Positions 11,811 through 23,800 of a stretch of 64,000 nt of DNA are shown here, piece after piece. The notes under the pieces are model-generated. The model was not told the origin of the DNA, ran no database searches, and was given only the letters and a program-made list of their open reading frames with translations. Source of the stretch: Liolophura sinensis (lineage: Eukaryota > Mollusca > Polyplacophora > Chitonida > Chitonidae). The stretch spans positions 75,794,028 through 75,858,027 of the forward strand of contig NC_088295.1 of the NCBI RefSeq assembly GCF_032854445.1, given 5' to 3'. Both the position numbers and the translations under genes were made by a program. Position 1 is the first letter of the stretch. Each line of letters starts with the position of its first letter.

Positions 11811-14800
11811 ATTGGTGTTTTACGCCGTACTCAAGAATATTTCACTTATACGACGGCGGCCAGCATTATGGTGGGTGGAAACCGGGCAGAGCCCGGCGGA
11901 AACCCACGACCATCCGCAGGTTGCTGGCAGACCTTCCCACGTACGGCCGGAGAGGAAGCCAGCATGAGCTGTTCTTGAACTCACAGCGACCGCATTGGTG
12001 AGAGGCTTCTGGGTCACTACGCTGCGCTAGCGCGCTAACCGACTGAGCCACGGAGGCCCCTGAAAGAGTAGAAAAATCCTGCCATAATACAGAAAGCTTA
12101 ATTATATTGCTGCACAAAAGCCTATATATAACAATATACTAGTGATATTAAATACGGGAATAACATTTTGTTTACATACGAATACACCGTCCATTTCTTG
12201 TAGGGCTTTCACGGCAATACAGCCCATCTGTTCTCTGACGGTGTTATTATCAACATTAATTGGTCAAGCCATCAGGTATTTCACGAAAAGTGCAGAAACA
12301 TTAACAAAAATAGGATCCTGTGACGTAGGAGCAGCTTTCGTCACTGCAATGCGTGCTTTCTGACATTATTTAGAAAATTTACATTGATAAAAAAAAAAGT
12401 TCTTGGTAAATAGTATGTGGTATACTGTTATACTTACCTTTAACAGTATAAGAATTTCCAGTTACCCCTGAAGCTGAAGAAAAATGAACAGCAAAATTAT
12501 TACAGATTACATTCTGCAATTCAACACGGCCGTGCACTTCTGCGCAATATATTGTTCGCCAAAAAAAGAGGTAGAAATTCTTCATGTGCTTAATTTAAGT
12601 AAATACCCAATATTGGCTTAGCATTAAAACACCTTTGTAGAATGTATAATTACTTACAGGACAGCGTTTAAAACTGTAAAAAGGTTTTGTGAGCGCGAAC
12701 GTGAGGGAAATTGCAGCGCGTATGAATAGAATCAGAAATACGAAAATGATGCAACAGGTTAACTGATACCCATTTATATACATGTAGAAAAAATGTCAGG
12801 ATATAAATAATAAATAGAATACAGAATATTTATTACAGCATGTTTGTCAGGTACCAGCAAAAAGCAGTGGTTTACTCAGAACATTTCAGTTTTTTTAAAT
12901 CAGTGCCAAACATCCTTGAATGCGGCGTTCACCTCCAATCAAATCAATAAATTTGGAAGTTTTATTTAGATCGACACTCTATGACAGCCTACCTGAGGTC
13001 GAGCTTGATGCTATTTTTAATTCCGCCGAGACAGTTTGTTGAATGACCTCATCAAACACCACACATCGGTATACCCCAGCGTACTTCCCACCTTCCCTGT
13101 CTTTGTTCAGATTCGTCAGATCAACCACCAGCTGACTCCTAGAAGCCTCTGACGTCACGGTGTATACGTCACTGTCAATGATGCTGGTCTCGCTGTCGCC
13201 ATGGTACCACGTGAAAGTTATGTCGGATCCCGGATCAGCTGATACTCTAACTTGGAATGAGGCCCAGTGTCTGTCATCTGAAATGGTCTGATCAGTTGGT
13301 GATTCCCACAATCGTTGTGCCCACTGAAAGAGACGATTAAGTTCTTACTTTAGTATTCCATTTTATTTTAGTATATTCATTTTCTTACCCTGAAACATAT
13401 GTTCAACTGTTTTCACTGCGACTTCATGGGTAGTGTCCGTCTGACAATGCTAATTATTGCGTGTACATGTAAGTCTGTGAAAACCATGATCATTTCCGGT
13501 TATGACTGCTGTCGTATTGCTTAATATTACAAGAAAAAAAAGTACTACTGTAACGAACAAAGGTAAAAATCAATGTACAACGTCATATACTTCGCCGAAT
13601 ACATGTACCGGTACGTATTCATTGGATACATTTGGTGCATTGTGAAATACACTAACCTGTAGTGTATACTAAGGTATTCGTCGCTGTAAACATATCCGCA
13701 GTAGGTTCATAAATTATACTGTATGACTTACAGTGTATTATATAACTTACAGTGTACATTGAGGTATCCTTCGCCGTAAACAAATCCGTACTGATTGGAT
13801 ACATTACACTGATATGTGATAATGTCGTTCAGTTTGGAGGCTTTATTTATCGTCAAAACATCCCCGTTCTCATTCAGGGAGTAGGTGGGTTTCACTGTAA
13901 ACATATAACATTTACGTGTAAAACAAACAGATATGCAAAATACAAGGAGTGATTAAAATATTGCAGGTCAACTATTTAAAACTGTATCAGACAAAGTGTA
14001 TGTTACAATGCACATGTATTTCGACATTCATAAAATACTTCATGTGATTCTCTGTTGTCCAGGCTTAAAACTGTTCTTACAACATGTATCTTTCCAAATA
14101 CTGACGTTATCTTATGGCTTGTAAAGGGTTTCTCACACACATTTGAATTTCATTCCTGCTTTACCTAGACACATGTAATCATACATAGTAAAACACGCGT
14201 TCTCACACATGGTAAAACACACGTCCCATTAGATGGTTAACACGTTCTCATACATGGTAAAACATACGTTCTCATACACGGTAAAACGCATGTCCTCACA
14301 TATGACAAAACACACGCTTTCATAGACGGTAAAAGGCATGTTCTCATACATGATAAAATATACTTTCTCGTACATGGTAAAACATACGCCCTCACACATG
14401 GTAAAACATACCCCTCATACATGGTAAAGTATACTTTCTTACGCATGGTAAACCACGTGTAAAACATACTTTCTCCTACATGGTAAAACACCATACGCGT
14501 TAAAACACGTGATCCCATACACGGTAAAACACACATTCCACACATGATAAAATATACGTTCTCATCCATGGTAAAACATACATTTTCATACACGGTTAAA
14601 CATACGTTCTCATACATGGTAACACATTCGAATAAATACATGAATACTCAAATTTGGATTTCAGTATCAGCTCCAACATTGATACAGCAGTCCTAACCCA
14701 TTATTCCTCAAGAATACTAACGGAATAAATTTATAACTTCGAGAGAAGGAAAAACATTATAGAGGATTTAGTCAGATGGCCTGAGCCCATACGTTCTAGG

Positions 14801-17800
14801 GGTTCTCCGTTGATGAACCATTCCGTGTTGACGGCAGCATCTTCAGGGAGGGGGTTTGTCACGCATGGCAGTTCCGCATCTTGGTCTTGGTACACTGACG
14901 TAGGTTTAGGGCCATTCAACCAGGTAGGTCTAACTGAAAATAGGGGAAGGAATTGGTAGCTTAAGTACCGTAACGTAACGGGCATCTCGCATGCGTGTTA
15001 AAGTAAAATAAGGCGAATAATGAGGTAGAACAATAAAATACTTTGGAACATACCCCAAGTATATATTACCCCCAACGAAGAGATGGATGAAATAATCTTG
15101 CTGTAGAAAAATCAACTAAACTATAACTTACACAGGTACGCTCTGAGTTAAATACTAGTTTAAAAACCTTCATTACAATTGCTTACAGGCCGATATTTGT
15201 TGTGAATTTCATTCGTATTCACTCACTGAATAGCACGTATGTTATTTTATATCGTATGAGTAAAACGCACGTGTCTTGTTCAGCATTATGGAAGCCATTG
15301 TGACGCCATCAACCAAGCACTGGTACTCTCCTTCTTCTTTTGTTGTGAACTTTGGAAGAAACAACCGTCGTCCGCGTAGCTGAGATATGAAGGTTGTGTT
15401 CTCAGTGGTGTTACCGTCAAATAACCAGGACACTGTCGGTGCTGGGCTGGAAGGGCGGAGGTATTACGATTTGAGATATTTCTTTATTTATTTGATTGGC
15501 GTTTCACACAGTACAGAAGAATACTTAACTTCTACGCATTGTCAGCAGTGTGATGGTAGGACACAACTAACCGCAGGTTGCGGTATTGCATACTTGCGTA
15601 CACAAACAAAGACGCATGTACAGTTTTAAATTTGTATTTCCAACAGATTCACAAAGCATTACCATTTCTTCTCGCAAACCTGGCACAATCCGATCTTCTA
15701 AATCTACCTTCACTGATCAGAGAGCTCTATCAATCAAGTCACGTGACTGAAGTGATAGGAAGTATAAAGACACACAAATGTGTAAAGAACAAACAAATTA
15801 TGATCAAGCATACAATGAACAAGATAGTCATAAACAGCCTGTAATATAACAGCCGGCAGGCCTTCCCAAGAACTATCCGAGAGCAAGCCACCATGAGCTG
15901 GACTTAAACTCACAGAGATCTCATCGGTGAGAGGCTCCTAGGTCATTGTGCTGCGCTAGTACGCTAACCACCAGGCCAGGAAAGACCCCGTAGTAGGATC
16001 TGAGATATCTCAGAAAAAACGAAGTGGAGAGTGCAACTAAAAATATTAAGCCACTGTACAGGAATCTGAGTAATACAAAAATATGTTTGAGAAATACACA
16101 TGCATGTAAAGACGGTAAAACAAATTTGGCTGTTTGCGTTGCCTCACCCACCTCCGCTTTCCCCGTCTGATTAACACGCATATGTATCACCTTAACTGTT
16201 CAACTTCAGAGCCCCTTCCCCATCCCATGTGTGCCTCCCTGACCGTTTTCTGTCTGATCTACCTTTTCTGTCCCTTTGCATGGTGACTCTCTCAATACTT
16301 ACTCTCCTGTTACCAAGCACTCAAGAGTAACGGAATCCCCCAAATCGGCAAACATCGGAGACGGGGAAGAGTACACCAGTTCGCTTGGTTTGGAGGTATA
16401 CTCTGTGGGATCTGCAAGGTTAGAAAAGAAATAATTCAGTGGCACTTCCTCATAAGGCCGGATATGAACCTGGGTAATACAGGGTTTCCCGTGAAAATGA
16501 TAGAAAATGATTTGGGACTGATGTCTGCCTGAAAAACTAACAGTAATCCCACAACGCATGGCACGCATTTCGTTGTTCAAATAGTCCCTAAGGCTTAGAT
16601 ATATGGTCAGATGAAATCAAAGCGCAACTGATAGACATATAACGACAACTTATAAACTGGCATGGTACACGATTTGGAAATTGTGTATTTAATTCATTCG
16701 CCAAGGAAATTCTTTGGCTATGGAATCTGGATAAGGCCATCATCGTATCAGGGTACCATTGTTCCATGGTCGTCGATGGCACGAAGCGATTGTGCCATCG
16801 CTTCGCATCATCGTGCGCATCGGCCTTAAGCGAAGCGATACTAGTTTCGCGCCCAATGTGTACACGCTTAAGGATAAAGGCTCACGATACGTTATAGCCA
16901 TTTAAGTCACGACGAAACAGATATTTATATTTGGAATGAAAATAAGAAAAAAACGTTTATGAGTCAAAATTTAAAAGGACACAGGAGTGGTGTCCATTTC
17001 CAATACAAAATTGCAAAATTTTATCAGTAGCAAAAGTTGCAAAAGTATCAGTAGCGGGAACAGAAAATAAATGACACAATGGCTTTAAGCTTGTATGCAC
17101 CACCAGAGCGCTCTTTTACGCATTCTGTCTAAAATGGTCATCAGTTTAAATTTTACCCTTGGAAATTTTTAATCTGATGTGTCCGAAATGTAGTCCACAT
17201 AAATATATGTACACATCAACATCATTATCTGGTCCGCTTGTCGCATGATCAAACCACAGGTGACGCAAGCGTTGAACACTGCTAAATCATGAGTTGTTAT
17301 ATACTTACCACTGACAGGATTAACTTGTACTTGGATGCGTTTAACAGTTTCTACCCGACCTATCAAATGGTTAGCTTTGTTGCAGGTGAACACCCGAGAA
17401 TCAACTGGAAGAACCCAGACGAAGTGAAGATCACCTACAAAACAAAAATATTTGCACTATCAATATGACAACAGGTTATTTTGTATTAGATGGCAAAGAG
17501 TAAATACAGGTTTGTGTTTCTGTCTGGCATACGCTATTCATTTATTTATTTATTTATTTATTTATTTATTTGATTGGTGTTTTATGCCGTACTCAATAAT
17601 ATTTCACTTATACATCGGCGGCCTGCGTTAAGGTGGGTGGAAACCGGGCAGAGCCCGGGGGAAACCCAAGACCATCCGCAGGTTGCTAACAGACCTTCCC
17701 ACGTACGGCCGGAGAGGGTGTCAGCATGAGCTGGGCTTGAATTCACAGCGACCGCATTGGTGAGAGTCTCCTGGGTCATTACGCTGCGCTAGCGCACCAA

Positions 17801-20800
17801 CCAAATGAATGGTATATACTAGTGATATAATATTGATATCTACAATAATAATAACCTCCCCAGTGTAACACATTAAATTCGTGTCCAATCACGATTAGGT
17901 TTCATGTTTTTTATAAACATTTATTAAGCTGGAATAACTAGGTAGAGTATAAACATTAATTTCTCTGCCAAAGCTGGCCTAGCGTATTTATATTTGGAAG
18001 CTATGTAGCAAGGCTACAAAGGCTCGCCTGCAGGTGACACATAAATTTAACGCCTGCCTTTATACACAAAAGGTCATAAATTTTACGATAATTGCAGGGC
18101 ATCAACAATCCAACATCCTGCTCGTGTGTATTGTGCCTTGTAAGCTTGCAAAACCCTGAGCTTACAACTTGTCGAACTACCATTCATACATTTAAATCAG
18201 CATTAATCTCACTACATATGAAGCTAAGTGTTAAATTTTGTAATTTATAGTTTTTTGAACAATGTCCCCCATGTCCTTGTGCTTTATATATATGCAAAAC
18301 CTGAACTCGATGCATGCAGTGTTTTTCAGATAGCACCCAAAACATTTATCTTAACATTGCTTTGACTGCCGACCCCTATGCTCGGGGTATGACATAGGTT
18401 ACGCCTATAGTTTGTACAGGCGAGCTGAAAACCGCCACATTAACTTTACAAGCTACAGATGACAAAATTAGTGCTGCTGGACAAATGGCGGCGTTGTGTT
18501 GTCAATCATGGGATGCAAAGCTTCCTATCCTACATAGATAAAGTTTACCATCGACCCCCTGGTAAAACCTGGTCGCCATGTTGTTCTCTAGATCCACCCC
18601 TTCTGACCACTCAGTGCTGGCCTCGGGCACACTGTCCACGCTCACATTACATCTCAGTCTTAAGTACTGTCCCTCTCTTATGAAAAGCGACTCCTCGATC
18701 ACAGACGAGACTTCCAAGAGCTCTGCAATTGAGTTTGGTCTTTATTAGGTTACCGTCTTGACAGGATTGTGCTCAAGGGGAGCATATGTTTGTGAAATAG
18801 CCGACAGATTTAGTTCATTGCTACAAGCACTTTTTTCCACATTCCACTGTAATGTAAATCCAGTAAGTGCGTTTGTTCGTCCGGCGCAGGGTTTCACCAC
18901 GATGTGGCTGCAATATTGCAGTGGCGTTAAGGCAATATTCATTCATTCATTCGTCCAACTCAGGGATATCCGTGGAAAGATTTCTATCCACACATTTATC
19001 TCAGGCAATAAACCATAAACCAACAAAACGCCAAAAATCGCAACACAAAGTAGATTACATATATAGTAGATAATATTTGTACGTTATAATAAGCATGAGT
19101 ACTGGCATCATTCCAGCATTAGCAAATTCATTTCTTTAACGGATAATATGCGTATTTGAGTTTGGGCATAACATGAACTACATGCATTTAGAAATGGTAG
19201 TTACTGGGCGTTCCGACGGAGATATGATCGGACAGGGATTTCCCCCAGTCATTGATGGCCACACATTGGTAGTCTCCATCTACTCGCGGGTCAGGCGGCA
19301 GCAGTAGTGTGTTCCTGTCCACCACAAGATGGGGGCACATCATGTGCTCACCGTTCTGGCGAATAACGTACCTGTGGGCATGGGCAAAGAGAAATAACGT
19401 ACATTTATTAAACAAAACACTAAATCTTGACAACCAGATGTATATTGAACAGTTGCTCCACTCACTAGACACAGTGTATATACATGTATGTATACTAACA
19501 GTCAGACAGGAAGACAGTTTGCGAGCGTTTAAAGGTATGTATACACAATCATGTAACTATGGCCAAGACTGTTGAAGCACTTCAAGTTTACTACATCTAT
19601 GCATTTATTTATTGATTTGATTGTTGTTTAACACCATAGTCAAGGATTTCAAAACTTATATGACGGCGGTTAGTTTTATGAGCGGAGGGAAACTGTGCGC
19701 CGGGGATAAACCACCAATACACTGGCAGGTTACAGACAATCTTTCTCACGTGTGATGTACAGATATGCACATCATATTGGTGGAAAACATGAGGTTTTCC
19801 ACTAAAATTAGACAGCGCAAACTGTCAAGAGAGCGTCGTCAACTGACTGCTGTCGAAAAGTCGTCAAACGCTTGCTCTCAACATGTCGTCAACCGCTTGC
19901 TGTCAACAAGTCGTCAACCACTTGTTGTCCTACAGATAAGGTAAGCGTCTGTATCATTCAGTCACGGCCTGCTATTCCATCTTGATCGCCCTTGCAGAAA
20001 TGAAACAGTCCTGAGTACGCCGGAAAAGACAAGTAAGTATTTGAGAGCTTTAAAAATATGTCTGTCAAACCTGACGCGATATGTCCTCCCGTTTTTAAAT
20101 GTACGAGAGGATAACATTCAGACAATATATTGATCATGTCATAGTGACATGAACGGCTGACGTACTGGTGTGCCGCACGTCAACTACCCATCATGTCTGG
20201 CACATATGTATCAAATATCGGAATCGCTTATCGTCTGTTCTGCAAATCTTATTGATTTTTACTGCATGACTAATTCCTAATTACTCTTCTAAACCAGTCT
20301 GTCCGTTCGAAGTTCGTGTATCTGTGTCTTTCCTTCCTACAGGAATACAGTCGGCTTACAAACACTATGATTACGGACATGAGTAACAGGATACAGGCAA
20401 GGTTTATGGAATGCCAAGCCTTTTATCTAGGTTCGGCGTAGCCAAAACTCCTAGAGACACGGCTCATGGCGTGTGACCCCTTTATCTGGGTTCTGGACAG
20501 CAAAAACTCCTACAGATAAGGTTCATGATGAGTGACCCCTTATCTACGTTCTGGATAGTCAAAACTCCAGCACACGAGCGATTTTCTCACCTATGTTCTG
20601 GGTATCCTAAACTGTAGACAAGGTTCATGGCATCTTGCCTGGCTTTGGATTGTCAAACAAATTTCGTGGCGTATAACCCCGTTACTTAGGCTCTGGGTGA
20701 CCTAAACTCCTACAAATATGGTTCATAAAGCATGATTCCTCAACTAGGTTCTGAGTAGCTAAAGTTCCAAAAGGCAAGGTTCGTATCCTTTCACCATCCT

Positions 20801-23800
20801 AACAATATTCTGTACACCTAAACTCCAGGCAGATAAGGGTCATGACGTGCATCTCCCTTACCTAGGTTCTGGGTATCCCAAACTTCTACAGACATCGTTC
20901 ATGACGTGTGTCCCTCTTACCTAGATTCTGTGTAAACCAAACTTCTACAGACATCGTTCGTGACGTGTGTCCCTCTTACCTAGATTCTGTGTCAACCAAA
21001 CTTCTATAGACAAGGCTCATGACGTGTGCCCCCCCCCCCCCCCCTACCTAGGATCAGAATAATCCAAACTTCTACAAGTTGCATTACATGTGTCTCCCTT
21101 GTCTACGTTCTGGGTAACCCAAACTTCTACAGACATCGTTCATGACGTGTGTCCCCCCTTGTCTAGGTTCTGGGTATCCCAAACTTCTACAGACATCGTT
21201 CATGACGTGTGTCCCTCTTACCTAGATTCTGTGTAAACCAAACTTCTACAGACATCGTTCATGACGTGTGTCCCCCTTGTCTACGTTCTGGGTAACCCAA
21301 ACTTCTACAGGCAACGTTCATGACGTGTGTCCCCCCTACCTAGGATCAGAATAATCCAAACTTCTACAAGTTGCATTACATGTGCCTCCCTTGGCTACGT
21401 TCTGGGTATCCCAAACTTCAACAGACATCGTTCATGACGTGTGTCCCCCTTGTCTAGCTTCTGGGTAAACCAAATTTCAACAGACATCGTTCATGACGTG
21501 TGTCCCCCTTGTCTAGCTTCTGGGTAACCCAAACTTCTACAGACATCGTTCATGACGTGTGTCCCCCTTGTCTAGCTTCAGGGTAACCCAAACTTCTACA
21601 GGCAACGTTCATGGACGTGTGTCCCCCCCTACCTAGGATCAGAATAATCCAAACTTCTACAAGTTGCATTACATGTGCCTCCCTTGTCTACGCTCTGGGT
21701 AACCCAAACTTCTACAGACATCGTTCATGACGTGTATCCCCCTTGTCTAGCTTCTGGGTAAACCAAACTTCAACAGACATCGTTCATGACGTGTGTCCCC
21801 CTTGTCTAGGTTCTGGATAACCCAAACTTCTACAGACATCGTTCATGGCATGTGTCCCCCTTGTCTAGCTTCAGGGTAACCCAAACTTCAACAGACATCG
21901 TTCATGACGTGTGTCCCCCTTGTCTAGCTTCATGGTAACCCAAACTTCAACAGACATCGTTCATGACGTGTGTCCCCCTTGTCTAGCTTCAGGGTAACCC
22001 AAACTTCTACAGGCAACGTTCATGACGTGTGTCCCCCCTACCTAGGATCAGAATAATCCAAACTTCTACAAGTTGCATTACATGTGCCTCCCTTGTCTAC
22101 GTTCTGAGTATCCCAAACTTCTACAGATATCGTTCATGACATGTGCCCACACCACCACCACTCCACCCCGCCCCACCCACCCACCCACATACCACCACCC
22201 CCACCTAGGTTCTGTGTAACCCAAACTTCTACAGACAAAGTTCATGACATGTGTCCCCCTTACCTAGGATCAGAATAATCCAAACTTCTACAGATATCGT
22301 TCATGACATGTGCACACCCCCCCCCCAACCCCCCCCCCCCCAACCCCCCCCCCCTAGGTTCTGTGTCACACAAATTTCTACAGACATCGTTCATGACACG
22401 TGTCCCCCCTTCCTAGAATTAGAATAATCCAAACTTCTATAGACATCGTTCATGAGGTGTATCCCCCTTGTCTAGCTTCTGGGTAACCCAAACTTCTACA
22501 GACATCGTTCATGACGAGTGTCCCCCCTACCTAGGATCAGAATAATCCAAACTTCTACAGACATCGTTCATGACGAATGTCCCCCTTACCTAGGTTCTGG
22601 GTATCCCAAACTTCTACAGACAAGGTTCATGAAATGTGACACCACTATTGCGGACGGTTTCTCGTCTAACGATTCCGACTTGAAGCTGTTGATCATCACA
22701 GGTCTTCTTGAGTTATCTGAAATCGAATGAATGAATGATTGTGGCTTAACGAAATGAAGGGATGAGAAAATTGTTACTAAAACTGCTTCATATTGCCTGG
22801 TATTCTCTCTGGTTACGTACAGAAACTGTATTTCTTAAATATTTTAACTAGATCGAAGTATGTAATAATTTCGCTTGATTTTATGGCCACATAACTATAT
22901 TTCATTCTGTTACCATTATTTCAGCATTTATTTGAATAATTACAATAAACCCCTAACTGTGGTATATTGAAAAGAGGCCGGATTTATCCAGTTAGACGTG
23001 TCACCATTTACTGTCGCCTCTACTCTGGTTTTGTACGTTGTAGCAGTTTGTACTTGTTCTCTGGCCAGATCAGTTTTTCTAAATTAAACACATTTCTACA
23101 AAAATACAGTTACCTGCTGTAGGAGCTTCAGGGTCACTTGAGGGCATGGGCTGAGTGTTCTCTGTCTCCCCACAGTCTTCATTGTTCAAGTTCACTAAGA
23201 TACAGGAAATCAGGTCAGTACTATTCCTACATCAGAACAGAACACTGACTTTTCCCATACCATAAAGGGTAATCATGTTGTAAGAATAAATATACGTTTC
23301 TGTCTCAAAAGAAACCCGCATATCGCCATTCTATCATACCTCTTCACACTTGTGGTTACACAATAAAGAACACATAGCACACGTTATCTTATAGCAGGAA
23401 TAAAAGTATAACGGAACAACGTCTGCAAGGCTTGGTTCTCTATTCCAAAGCATCTGATACACGCCCTTCATACAGATCTAACTGTTGGAAACACATTTGA
23501 GCATTATTCCAAGTGTTTCAGAAATTAGCTTTTCTTGTCTTATCAACTTATAGAATAGGTCGCAACTAGATAACTGTTCGATATGATTAGCCTCTGTCAT
23601 ACAGCGTTTCGAAAACTGAAAGTAGCCAATAGAAGGCATAAAGCCTGGATAAAATCATCTAATAATACCAGTACCAATGGCATTTGTTAGATTAATCTTA
23701 ATTTTAATAAGTTTAAATTATCAAAACTTATTCGGGAAGACGTCGGCGTCAATCTGCATGGCATTCAACCATTTAATAGCTCAGCTGACAACAAGTACTT

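Larger units (their letters stand above)
10572..12992. other. Intron 30 (between exons 30 and 31)
   Basis: 2.4 kb with two family A SINEs (10895-11094 and 11777-12060). The rest is AT-rich without recognisable coding sequence. Confidence 0.75.

Noticed and set aside
14237-14641. 134-codon minus-strand frame with repeated MYENV-like words
   Set aside because: Direct translation of the 24 bp minisatellite within an intron of the same strand; no exon borders fit.
18534-18548. Alternative exon 24 donor at CTATCTAT|GTAGGA
   Set aside because: In frame, but gives GKLYLCDLHF, duplicating the strand; the upstream donor gives the family form VDGDLHF.
19836-22640. CRISPR-like array
   Set aside because: The repeats are contiguous without unique spacers, contain a coding exon at one end and lie in a eukaryotic intron.
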